Below, piece after piece: positions 34,926 through 41,747 of a DNA stretch of 64,000 nucleotides. The position numbers and the translations under genes are program-made. The stretch spans positions 310,001-374,000 of the forward strand of contig JAUHZY010000001.1 of the NCBI GenBank assembly GCA_030425825.1, written 5' to 3'. Numbering within the stretch: position 1 is the first letter of the stretch; each line of letters starts with the position of its first letter. The notes beneath the pieces are model-generated. The model ran no database searches. It was not told where the DNA came from and saw nothing but the letters and a program-made list of their open reading frames with translations. Source of the stretch: Alphaproteobacteria bacterium (GTDB taxonomy: Bacteria > Pseudomonadota > Alphaproteobacteria > JAUHZY01).

Positions 34926-35812
34926 TATGCGGCCTCCTGCGTTTGTTTGTCGAAATCGGCAGTTTTTTGATTAATAATCATTGATAGTGCCTTAATTTGA
35001 TCGTCAGAGAATGCCGCCTTGTGCAGTGAGCATTCTTTCTTCAGGTCATCTAATTCTTTTGTGCTTGAAACGTTCAAAAGCTTTGTATGAAGATCATTGT
35101 ATTTCTCAAGAGTAGGTGATTCAGCCCCACCTTCTAGCCAGTCAACAACCTCTTTCCCTGTGCCCTGATTAATCTTGAAATACTTACCATCAAACAAGGA
35201 TGTCCTGTCTTTTGATGCGTGAGCCGTATGGTTCATGTCCATATCAAGCATAATTGTAAATTCGTACTCCATGCCGTCACGCTGAACAGGAGCAAGCCCC
35301 ACTTTTCTGATTTGCGTCTTGCCGCTTTTTTCATCTCGCTCTTGAACGTAATCTTGCTTTGAGCGCATTGTTGCTATGATATGGCAAGGACTTCCGAGCA
35401 TAGCGTTTACGAGAGCATTGTGGTCTGGTGTAACCTGCCGCCACGCGGTATAAGAGTTGCCTCTACCGCTATCTGCTATTTTTCCTTGCTTATCCAGGAG
35501 GCCGCCATCACCAGCCCAAGCATGAGAGAGACTGTCAATGATGATTGTGTCGTATCCAGCAGCCTCAAAAGCCCTGATTGCCTCAAGGTATTTTTGCACT
35601 GTATAGGGTGCTGAAAGAGATATAATATCATATTCGCCAAGATGAGCATACAAATCACCAGAGCCATACTCTGTATCAATCATCCCGATCTTTCCACCAA
35701 TGCCAAAGGCAAGAAGGAGAGAGGAGTATGTTTTTCCTGCGCCACTTGGGGCAGCAATGCCAAGCCTTAGTTTTGCTTTTGTTCTTTGTGCTTTTCTAAT
35801 TTCAATAGCCAT
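34925..35812 (-). CDS. RecA-like ATPase, Sak4-type annealing/recombination protein
   Basis: 295 residues. Walker A APSGAGKTYSS near residue 20, Walker B YDTIIIDSLSH near 90, and a truncated RecA core (AAA_24-like) with a C-terminal helical extension. Phage proteins of this type act in single-strand annealing or replication-linked recombination, usually beside ssb, as here. The start ATG overlaps the Gp157 stop (TGATG); a GTG one codon earlier is ignored. Confidence 0.85.
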   Translation of the reverse strand: MAIEIRKAQRTKAKLRLGIAAPSGAGKTYSSLLLAFGIGGKIGMIDTEYGSGDLYAHLGEYDIISLSAPYTVQKYLEAIRAFEAAGYDTIIIDSLSHAWAGDGGLLDKQGKIADSGRGNSYTAWRQVTPDHNALVNAMLGSPCHIIATMRSKQDYVQERDEKSGKTQIRKVGLAPVQRDGMEYEFTIMLDMDMNHTAHASKDRTSLFDGKYFKINQGTGKEVVDWLEGGAESPTLEKYNDLHTKLLNVSSTKELDDLKKECSLHKAAFSDDQIKALSMIINQKTADFDKQTQEAA

Positions 35813-36318
35813 CACTTCGCCCTCACTATTAAGCTTTTGCCGCCATTAGACAGGTATGCAAAGCTGAATGTTTTGCCGTCCTTCATGGCGTCTTTTAGCT
35901 TTTTCTCGTCGATTGTTGGGTCGGCGACTTTCAAAAACTCATCAGGGACTTGCGTTTCATCAGCAATCACCAGCTTTGCAGGTGTGTTGCCAAGAGATAC
36001 TGTTGCATTTGATAATTGAAGCGGCCCTTTTAGCTCGGCTTTCTCGAAGGCTTCGCGCACAATGTCACGCTTTTTCTTGGCGCGGTCTTCTAGGCGTTTT
36101 GCGCGCCCTTTAATCTCTTGCAGTCTTGCCTTTGTGGCTTGTGCCATTTTTTCATCAAGAAGGGCGGAGCCAACAAGCTCATCAATCGCCTCAAGAAGAT
36201 TTGTTTCGCCGCTTAATGTATCAAGTAATGTTTCGTCATCTAGTCCCTCAAATTCGCTTTGAAGGGCTTCCTTCATATATTTGAAAGCGTGCAATTCACG
36301 GTCAATATTGTTTTTCAT
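35812..36318 (-). CDS. Siphovirus Gp157-family protein
   Basis: 168 residues. Long coiled coil (about 50-95: RLQEIKGRAKRLEDRAKKKR), followed by the family's C-terminal block PLQLSNATVSLGNTPAKLVI and VPDEFLKV...DEKKLKDAMKDG. Family function is not established. In many phages it sits beside recombination genes. Coupled by TGATG to the RecA-like ATPase. Confidence 0.85.
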   Translation of the reverse strand: MKNNIDRELHAFKYMKEALQSEFEGLDDETLLDTLSGETNLLEAIDELVGSALLDEKMAQATKARLQEIKGRAKRLEDRAKKKRDIVREAFEKAELKGPLQLSNATVSLGNTPAKLVIADETQVPDEFLKVADPTIDEKKLKDAMKDGKTFSFAYLSNGGKSLIVRAK

Positions 36319-36572
36319 GACAACTCCTCCGTTAGCTTGATGTAATCAATCGTTGCGTTAAGAAGCTCAACCGCACCTTGAAGGTCAGCGGCATCACCTG
36401 CGCGATATTTCTGGCGGTTTTCAAAAACCTCCTCTGCTTGTTGACAGACATCCCAAACAGCCATTTCATGCTTTACGTCTTTTTCTGCTGGCTTGATAGG
36501 GGCCTGCGCAGCAAACATCTGATTGATGATTGATTGCCCTTGCTGGTATGAATGTTTTATGCGTTGTTGCAT
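36315..36572 (-). CDS. Small phage early protein, 85 residues
   Basis: Helical, starts MQQRIKHSYQQGQSIINQMF. No known family. Overlaps Gp157 by 4 nt (ATGA) and the upstream 42-residue ORF by 16 nt. Confidence 0.6.
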   Translation of the reverse strand: MQQRIKHSYQQGQSIINQMFAAQAPIKPAEKDVKHEMAVWDVCQQAEEVFENRQKYRAGDAADLQGAVELLNATIDYIKLTEELS

Positions 36573-36685
36573 TGTTCCCGTTCCTTTCTTTCTTGTTCGT
36601 CACGTTTGCGCGCGGCCTCTAATTCGTGCCTAGGGATTCGACCGTCGTATTTAAATTCCAGTGCTGCGACATGTGACATTCTCAT
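36557..36685 (-). CDS. Small phage protein, 42 residues
   Basis: MRMSHVAALEFKYDGRIPRH followed by a Glu/Arg/Lys-rich helix. The ATG overlaps the TGA of the 27-residue ORF upstream, and GGGGA lies 6 nt before it. No known family. Confidence 0.5.
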   Translation of the reverse strand: MRMSHVAALEFKYDGRIPRHELEAARKRDEQERKEREQCNNA

Positions 36686-36765
36686 GACTGATCCCCAAAG
36701 CTTCTGTGGAGAAAAATTGCGAGGACGTCACAAAGCTTGAAAATTGATTTATCCAGTAAGTTCAT
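36682..36765 (-). CDS. First micro-ORF of the leftward operon, 27 residues
   Basis: MNLLDKSIFKLCDVLAIFLH and seven more residues. AGAGGG precedes the ATG, and the TGA overlaps the next ATG. It opens the early leftward transcript about 70 nt after its predicted start. It may be a leader peptide. Confidence 0.45.
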   Translation of the reverse strand: MNLLDKSIFKLCDVLAIFLHRSFGDQS

Positions 36766-36787
36766 CTTGTCCCTCTGTCCACCTGCT

Positions 36788-36820
36788 GCATTTAAACCCC
36801 CAAAAACCCTGTTTAAATGC
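36788..36820. repeat. Perfect 10-bp inverted repeat in the pL leader
   Basis: GCATTTAAAC (36788-36797) and GTTTAAATGC (36811-36820), 13-nt loop rich in C/A (G/T on the minus strand). It lies between the leftward promoter and the first ORF, where lambda has nutL, so it could form a leader-RNA hairpin. Function is inference. Confidence 0.6.
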
Positions 36821-36842
36821 GATGGGGTGGGTTGTTAAAATG

Positions 36843-36871
36843 ATATTAACCAATATGGCTAAACTAGTCAA
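36843..36871 (-). promoter_or_regulatory. Leftward early promoter (pL)
   Basis: On the minus strand TTGACT (36866-36871) and TAATAT (36843-36848), 17-bp spacer. A near-perfect palindrome TTAACCA-ATA-TGGCTAA lies in the spacer, so a bound repressor would block it directly. Confidence 0.7.
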
Positions 36872-36907
36872 TGATTAATTTAGCCAAAAATATAAAAAAT
36901 TTAGCCA
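36856..36907. promoter_or_regulatory. Left operator cluster, three TGGCTAAA boxes
   Basis: TGGCTAAA at 36856-36863 (plus strand), and TTTAGCCA at 36879-36886 and 36900-36907. The last two are 21 bp apart, two helical turns. The same octamer recurs three times at the right operator. Probable binding sites of the repressor and/or Cro. Confidence 0.65.
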
Positions 36908-37001
36908 CATTCTATAAAATTGTTGCAAATCCTTGTTTTTCGCTTGCAAATTTTTTTTGATAAATGCAATTTATGGGAGTGATTTTTGTTAAAGATAACG
37001 T

Positions 37002-37553
37002 ATGGGGTGTGTTGTGCGGGTGGCTGTTTTTGTTTTGATTGGGGTGTTTATCTCAATATCTGTGAGGGCGGAAATAAAAGAGACGATTGAGCACAAGTAT
37101 ACCTCGTCAATACAAATGTCTGAATCTGGTCAGGTGGAGTTTTGTTCTATTAATTTTGGGGCTGCTGTTGCGGGGAAAAGTGCAAAAGAGCCAGTTATTG
37201 TTACGGCGTCGTTCAGTACGTTTCCTGAGTTTGTCGCATTAAAGGTGACAGCATCAGAGGGCGAAAAAAAGAAATCTGTAAAAAATGCGGTGTTTTTTGG
37301 CCCCAAAGAAAATTCATCCAATTACTTTAAAGATGTTGGCTTTGCTGATAATGGGGGGTTCCTTGCTGGGGGGGAGATTGGTGGAAAGGCTTCGGAGCTG
37401 ATGTTGGACGCTTTAACGTCGAAAGACTGGCTGCTTCATGTTTCAATTGAGGGTGAGGATGACATAAGTCTTCGAGCGGAGGGTGCTATGGTGTCTCATC
37501 GAAAGCAAATACGGAATTTTGTTAAATGCTCAAAAGGCATGATAAATCAGTAA
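37002..37553 (+). CDS. Secreted cargo protein in the immunity region
   Basis: 183 residues. Signal peptide of about 23 residues (VAVFVLIGVFISISVRAE; a GTG at 37017 could also start it). The mature part is soluble and beta-rich, with two Cys. No known family. It lies between pL and the repressor and points rightward, convergent with the repressor gene. A place outside both lytic operons suggests lysogenic conversion, such as an envelope change or exclusion of other phages. The function is inference. Confidence 0.65.
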   Translation: MGCVVRVAVFVLIGVFISISVRAEIKETIEHKYTSSIQMSESGQVEFCSINFGAAVAGKSAKEPVIVTASFSTFPEFVALKVTASEGEKKKSVKNAVFFGPKENSSNYFKDVGFADNGGFLAGGEIGGKASELMLDALTSKDWLLHVSIEGEDDISLRAEGAMVSHRKQIRNFVKCSKGMINQ

Positions 37554-37738
37554 TGGGTTGCTAACCTGCTGTTTTTCAGGGTGAAAATCTAGCATCACAA
37601 TTTTACACACCTGTATCGCAATAGTACACTTGGCGCTTCAAATTTGGCACGATGTGTGCGATAAAAATTGACGTGGCGGGATATAAAATTAAAAAACCAG
37701 CTGCCGAAGCTGTGTGCCTTCCTCCATCCGAGTAACCC

Positions 37739-38380
37739 CTACATCCTGCTGCCTTTCCACACCACTTTACCAATGATTTTAATATCATCGGGGTTTACGC
37801 CGTCAATGGGTGGATAAGATGTATTGTCAGAGCATATAATCGCCAGCTTGCGGATAGGGTCCACGCGAACACGCTTTGCCATCAAGCCGTCATCATATTG
37901 CACGATATACACGCCGTCCTTGCCGACCTTCTTCACGGTCATATCGACCAGCACAACGTCATTATGGTTAAGGGTGGGGTACATAGAATCCCCATTTATT
38001 TTAATCGCGACCAGCTTGTTGTGTGGTGCGGATGTCACTTCGCTTAGGAAGTCAGGCTTAAAGGCGAGCTGTGAGACGACATTTTCCTGCGTAATAACGA
38101 GGCCACTTCCAGCAGAAGCCGCCACGTCATAGACGTTAATCATTGTGAGGTCTAGTGGTGCGTGTTCTTTGTTGCTGTCAAATAAAAGATCTTGCGCCTT
38201 TACATTTAGGTGGGGCGCCAATCTTTCCGCCCATTCAACAGAAAGTTTTCTTCCGCCATTTTCAAGCCTAGAGATTTGCACATAGTTAGTGTCCGCTAAG
38301 TCAGCCAGCTTTTGCTGACTTAATCCAACCTTCTTTCTAATTTCACCAAGTTTATTTTTCATACCGAGGATATTACACAT
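37739..38380 (-). CDS. Phage repressor, LexA/CI type (XRE HTH plus S24 peptidase)
   Basis: 213 residues. HTH in residues 17-45 (LSQQKLADLADTNYVQISRL). Self-cleavage site Ala90-Gly91 (VAASAGSG). Catalytic Ser132 in GDSMYP and Lys169 in MAKRV. It should be cleaved when RecA is activated by DNA damage, inducing the prophage. ATG at 38380 has AGGA 9 nt upstream; an ATG six codons on is an alternative. Divergent from the Cro-like gene, with operators between. Confidence 0.94.
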   Translation of the reverse strand: MCNILGMKNKLGEIRKKVGLSQQKLADLADTNYVQISRLENGGRKLSVEWAERLAPHLNVKAQDLLFDSNKEHAPLDLTMINVYDVAASAGSGLVITQENVVSQLAFKPDFLSEVTSAPHNKLVAIKINGDSMYPTLNHNDVVLVDMTVKKVGKDGVYIVQYDDGLMAKRVRVDPIRKLAIICSDNTSYPPIDGVNPDDIKIIGKVVWKGSRM

Positions 38381-38407
38381 ATTTATCCATCCTGGTAATT
38401 GCTGTGT

Positions 38408-38460
38408 TGGCTAAATTTGGCTAAAAATTTTCTTGACATTATTTATCCACAGTGGCTAAA
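38408..38460. promoter_or_regulatory. Right operator cluster, three TGGCTAAA boxes
   Basis: TGGCTAAA at 38408-38415, 38418-38425 and 38453-38460. The first two are 10 bp apart, on one face of the helix. The third overlaps the -10 box of the rightward promoter. Confidence 0.65.
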
Positions 38461-38461
38461 T
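38433..38461 (+). promoter_or_regulatory. Rightward early promoter (pR)
   Basis: TTGACA (38433-38438), 17-bp spacer, CTAAAT (38456-38461). The start point would fall at about 38468, on the first base of the Cro-like ATG, so the message may be leaderless. Confidence 0.65.
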
Positions 38462-38467
38462 ATCAGC

Positions 38468-38701
38468 ATGACATTAAAAGAGTTTATTAATCAGCAGAAA
38501 ATCGCGCTTGAATCCTTTTGCAAAGAGATAGGTCTTGGCGCCAGCACGTCTATTTATAGATACATCCGAGGCGAGCGCATACCCGCGCCTGACGTCATGC
38601 GTCGCATTTACGTTGTAACAGGCGGCAGTGTCCAGCCGAATGATTTTTATGACCTTCCTCCTTTGGATCAAGTGGAGGAAGAGGAGGGGAAGACCACTTG
38701 A
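38468..38701 (+). CDS. Cro-like HTH regulator
   Basis: 77 residues from the ATG at 38468; a frame extension upstream would run through the promoter. HTH-like segment SFCKEIGLGASTSIYRYIRG and GGSVQPNDFYDLPP, the usual C-terminal phrase of phage Cro/YdaS-type proteins. Divergent from the repressor. Acidic tail EEEEGKTT. An attenuator-like double hairpin starts at its 3' end. Confidence 0.8.
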   Translation: MTLKEFINQQKIALESFCKEIGLGASTSIYRYIRGERIPAPDVMRRIYVVTGGSVQPNDFYDLPPLDQVEEEEGKTT

Positions 38702-38720
38702 TCCTGGAGGGATCTTTTTT
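38665..38720 (+). promoter_or_regulatory. Overlapping hairpins with T-run at the end of cro
   Basis: GGATCAAGTGG (38665-38675) pairs perfectly with CCACTTGATCC (38694-38704). The last five bases, GATCC (38700-38704), can instead pair with GGATC (38710-38714), which is followed by six T. The two structures exclude each other, as in an attenuator. Confidence 0.5.
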
Positions 38721-38763
38721 GAGTTGTTTTTATTTTTCATGATTTAATTTTAGGAGGGGAACA

Positions 38764-39204
38764 GTGAACAAAGAAATGTCAAAGGATTCTATTTTTTCCA
38801 GAGAAAAATATCAGGATAACTTAACGACTGCATTGCGCCGTCATATTGGACGCGATGGAGCTTTCACAAAATATAAATTTGCTGATTTGGTGGATGTTAA
38901 AGACCGCACTTTAGAGAGTCATCTTCAAGGTGAATCCATGCCATATAGCCATGTTCTATTTAACTATATGGCGGTATTGCCCATTGAATTTGCGAACGAA
39001 ATCTTAGCACCGCTTAACCTGTCTGTTCAGCGCAATGAACCGCAGCATGTTTCAGATAACACAGCATTGAGGCTGTCGGCTAATACCGCATTTGAATTCG
39101 CAAAGGCTTTAGAAGACGGAAAGATTGATTGCAAGGAGATGGAAGCGTTAAAGCCAATCGTGAGGGAGGTCGTTTCGACGCTTAATGACTGGCTAAATAA
39201 ATAA
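38764..39204 (+). CDS. Phage regulator in the CII position, possible
   Basis: 146 residues. GTG start with AGGAGGGG upstream; an ATG four codons on is possible. The first 85 residues look like a HTH domain (FTKYKFADLVDVKDRTLESH LQGESMPYSH in two parts). The C-terminal 40 residues form an acidic helix. Placed just after cro, where lambda has cII, but no sequence similarity to CII is claimed. Confidence 0.65.
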   Translation: MNKEMSKDSIFSREKYQDNLTTALRRHIGRDGAFTKYKFADLVDVKDRTLESHLQGESMPYSHVLFNYMAVLPIEFANEILAPLNLSVQRNEPQHVSDNTALRLSANTAFEFAKALEDGKIDCKEMEALKPIVREVVSTLNDWLNK

Positions 39205-39221
39205 AACAAGTAGGGGGGAAT

Positions 39222-39671
39222 ATGCTTAGGAAGAAAGAGAAAAAGTTATCTGATGATGATTTAAAAGAGTTAATCATGCCAGATGCCAGGGAATATCCTA
39301 CGTACAACTTCAAAGGCGAGGATAAGTTCACAGTTGAAATAGCTAATTTCCTGAGAAGGAAAACTATTGATGGCGGTCTACAAACTACGTGGTTTCATAT
39401 ACCTAATGAGGGCAAGTCCAACTCAAAAGCTGGTTATAAAAAAAAGGCGATGGGTCGAATTAAAGGTGCGCCTGATTTTGCTTTTATGGGTAAAAAAACA
39501 TGCTTCTGCGTTGAACTAAAAATAATCAACGATCATGGTAAGAAAAGCACGCAAAGCACAAGTCAGAAGCTGTATGGAAAGTGGTGCGAAGACAACGGTG
39601 TTGGTTACTATGTGGCTTATAGCGAAGAGGCTGTGATTAAGGTCTTAGAAGACGAAGGGGTTTTGTCATGA
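39222..39671 (+). CDS. VRR-NUC type nuclease
   Basis: 149 residues. Pattern of VRR-NUC/PD-(D/E)XK enzymes: FTVEIANFLRRK, then FHIPNEGK, GRIKGAPDFAFMG (Asp) and CFCVELKI (E-x-K), Q...W, and GVGYYVAYSEEAV. Phage members are thought to resolve branched DNA. Start ATG with a weak GGGGG upstream. Its end overlaps the replication gene by 4 nt (ATGA). Confidence 0.82.
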   Translation: MLRKKEKKLSDDDLKELIMPDAREYPTYNFKGEDKFTVEIANFLRRKTIDGGLQTTWFHIPNEGKSNSKAGYKKKAMGRIKGAPDFAFMGKKTCFCVELKIINDHGKKSTQSTSQKLYGKWCEDNGVGYYVAYSEEAVIKVLEDEGVLS

Positions 39672-40501
39672 AGAAAAAATCAACGCGCTTTTCTGCCATC
39701 CCATCCAAGGCGGTTTTTGATCCTGATTTGTCGGCGACTTCTTTGAAGGTTTTGGCGGCACTGGGAACGCATTCTGATATGGACGGTTATTGCTGGCCTT
39801 CACATGGTTCATTGGCAGATGATTTGCGTATTTCTAAGAAGACTGTTCGCAGGGGTTTAGCGCAGTTAATCAGCCTTGGTTATATCAAGGCAAGTAAGCG
39901 TGTAAGAACGGATGGCAGCCAAACAAGCAATGGGTATTTTATTTTGTTTGATCAGGCTGTTGAAAAGGCGTCAGAAGAGGTTATTGATACAGATACCCCC
40001 CCTACCCCAAAAATGACCACCCCCCTGGTCAAAAATGACCACCCCCCTGGTCACCTAGATGACCACCCTTATATGAACAAACCCATTGAACTAAATAAAA
40101 AAGAAAAAAATAAAACAAAAAAAGAAAAGTTCTGGGATGGTTTTGAAGAGTTTTGGAAAATCTATACCCCGATCAAGGTGACTAGTGGCAAGCATGTGGC
40201 AAAGGGACCGAAAGGGGACGCCTTTGAACGATACGTTGCTGCGCTGAAAGAGATCAGTCATGTTGATTTGCTTGTTGCATTGCAGTGTTATTTGAACCAT
40301 TGCAGGCAAAACGATCGATACACGTTGCAGGTCTTCAGGTGGCTGAAAGACAGGAAATACCTTGAGGAATGGGACGATGACAACGTTGTTTGTGCTGATC
40401 CCACAGCGCAGCAGAGGCGGCAATCATCACATCCAGCAGCATTGGCGGCACAAAAGCTGATCGAGGCAGAAAAGCGAAGGGAGCAAAGCGAATATGCTTA
40501 A
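39668..40501 (+). CDS. Replication initiator with HTH_36-type winged helix
   Basis: 277 residues. Winged-helix N-terminus (SLADDLRISKKTVRRGLAQL, then LGYIKASKRV), a disordered middle rich in Thr/Pro/Lys, and a C-terminal helical domain (FWKIYTPIKVTSGK; VFRWLKDRKYLEEW) like lambda O-type proteins. The middle segment is encoded by iterons and an A-rich tract, so the origin lies inside the gene, as in lambda O. Confidence 0.85.
   Translation: MKKKSTRFSAIPSKAVFDPDLSATSLKVLAALGTHSDMDGYCWPSHGSLADDLRISKKTVRRGLAQLISLGYIKASKRVRTDGSQTSNGYFILFDQAVEKASEEVIDTDTPPTPKMTTPLVKNDHPPGHLDDHPYMNKPIELNKKEKNKTKKEKFWDGFEEFWKIYTPIKVTSGKHVAKGPKGDAFERYVAALKEISHVDLLVALQCYLNHCRQNDRYTLQVFRWLKDRKYLEEWDDDNVVCADPTAQQRRQSSHPAALAAQKLIEAEKRREQSEYA
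40009..40135 (+). other. Putative phage replication origin (iterons plus A-rich tract)
   Basis: Two exact 22-bp direct repeats (40009-40030 and 40031-40052; core ATGACCACCCCCCTGGTC) and a partial third (40059-40068). Each full unit contains the inverted repeat GACCA-CCCCCC-TGGTC. About 60 bp of nearly pure A (one strand) follow, a plausible unwinding element. Confidence 0.7.
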
Positions 40502-41138
40502 AATCGGTGAACAGATTGACAGGGTCATCCGCGATAACGCACAGGCCACAGGCAATCAGCTTGTTATTCAGAAGAACAAAGGCTTTGAGCTTGTGAAGAT
40601 TTCAAGCGGTGATTACTTGTCGGATGAGAGGGAAGATTTGTTTTTGGAGTTGGAGCGTCAAAGGGATTTGTTATCCAAAAATGACATGATCCAGATTGAT
40701 AATCTTGTTGAGATGTTGCCGAAAATCAATATCACATGGGAGGATGTCAGCGATAATTTAAAACCTTGGAAAGCAAAGACGATGGTAAGGCGCAGGGGGT
40801 TATCACGTGACCTTAGCGATGGAGAGGTTGATATCTTGAAAGAGATCTGTCGCCCATCCACAAAATCAAACCGCTTGGCATACATCTCGAAGCTAACAGC
40901 TTACCGCCCAACTGCCAAAGGCACAGAAGACCAATATACACTGATGTTGAATGATCTTGCTGATGATCTTGCGGGATATTGTGATTATGCGGTGATGAAG
41001 GCCATTGATGATTTGCGTAAGCAGGGTGGCTTCTTTCCATCGGCGAATGAAATCATCCAAGCCGTTAAGTATTACGATCAGACAATGAAATCAATTTTAT
41101 TTATGGGCATGAGGGGGGAAAGACATGAACAAGGATGA
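40494..41138 (+). CDS. Phage replication-module protein, possible helicase loader
   Basis: 214 residues. The C-terminal 100 residues (YCDYAVMKAIDDLRKQGGFF and PSANEI) follow the pattern of phage replication accessory proteins in which helices end in 'FFPSxxEI'. The N-terminal half is charged. It overlaps the initiator by 8 nt, the place of lambda P, so a role in loading the host DnaB helicase is plausible but not shown. Confidence 0.6.
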   Translation: MLKIGEQIDRVIRDNAQATGNQLVIQKNKGFELVKISSGDYLSDEREDLFLELERQRDLLSKNDMIQIDNLVEMLPKINITWEDVSDNLKPWKAKTMVRRRGLSRDLSDGEVDILKEICRPSTKSNRLAYISKLTAYRPTAKGTEDQYTLMLNDLADDLAGYCDYAVMKAIDDLRKQGGFFPSANEIIQAVKYYDQTMKSILFMGMRGERHEQG

Positions 41139-41556
41139 GCTGAAGCAGTGGAAAGAAAGGTTACGTGTTGCTGGTGATGTATGGCTACGCATTAGAGACG
41201 ATCATAAGGCCTGTCTTACAAAAGCAGAGGCGGCAATCTGGCCTGAAGTGATTCATGATCCACGAGATGCTTATAAACATGATGATGTTGAATTTTTCCA
41301 AAGGCCAAGCCCACAGGAAATTGATGATGCGATGGTCATTTATGAGGGGATACGAGAAGTTGATAAAATAGAAGGTGAACAGTCAGGATGCGTGCTATCA
41401 GCGTTTGCTATTGGGTTGCCTTGGGCGGGCATACAGAGAAAGCTGGAGAAAATTGCAAAAAAGAAAATATCACGCAGCACAGCCAATAGACGCCTTGATG
41501 TTGCTATTTTTTATTTAGATAAGGCATTGAAAAATATAGATAATGTTAAAAAGTGA
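41125..41556 (+). CDS. HTH protein in the late-regulator position (DUF6362-like)
   Basis: 143 residues. The C-terminal half holds a HTH-like segment (WAGIQRKLEKIAKKKISRS followed by TANRRLDVAIFYL), as in phage late activators of ArpU/RinA type and DUF6362. It overlaps the previous gene by 14 nt. It lies directly upstream of the promoter-terminator unit at 41575-41723, as lambda Q does, which makes it the best candidate for late gene control. Confidence 0.6.
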   Translation: MNKDELKQWKERLRVAGDVWLRIRDDHKACLTKAEAAIWPEVIHDPRDAYKHDDVEFFQRPSPQEIDDAMVIYEGIREVDKIEGEQSGCVLSAFAIGLPWAGIQRKLEKIAKKKISRSTANRRLDVAIFYLDKALKNIDNVKK

Positions 41557-41574
41557 AAAAAAGTAAGTACAGTT

Positions 41575-41605
41575 TTGACACAAGTGACACAAAAAATGGT
41601 ATGTT
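41575..41605 (+). promoter_or_regulatory. Putative late promoter
   Basis: TTGACA (41575-41580) and TATGTT (41600-41605) with a long 19-bp spacer, which suggests need of an activator. The direct repeat TGACACAA (41576-41583, 41585-41592) overlaps the -35 box and could bind it. Confidence 0.5.
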
Positions 41606-41611
41606 AATTTT

Positions 41612-41723
41612 GAGAATGGGGGAATGCACCCGAAAGGTTGATCGCTTCATTCTCAATTGCTTTTTCAGAAGCTTTTTCATTTTCCGAGCCGCTCCTTCCC
41701 TTTGGGGATCGAGTGGTTTTTTT
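41612..41723 (+). ncRNA. Short late-leader RNA (lambda 6S RNA analogue)
   Basis: About 112 nt from the predicted start to the terminator. GAGAATG (41612-41618) pairs perfectly with CATTCTC (41648-41654), enclosing a GGG...CCC hairpin. A T-rich linker follows, then a strong terminator. No convincing ORF. Transcription beyond it would enter the terminase genes, so it probably serves as control point by read-through. Confidence 0.5.
41689..41723 (+). terminator. Strong intrinsic terminator before the late genes
   Basis: CCGCTC (41689-41694) with GAGTGG (41711-41716), inner stem TCCC/GGGA, then seven T (41717-41723). Confidence 0.8.
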
Positions 41724-41747
41724 ATGTCAAAATTTAAGGATGTTTAG

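Noticed and set aside
41553-41747. 64-codon open frame between the late-regulator gene and the next gene
   Set aside because: It runs through the promoter, hairpin and terminator; composition is not protein-like and there is no Shine-Dalgarno.
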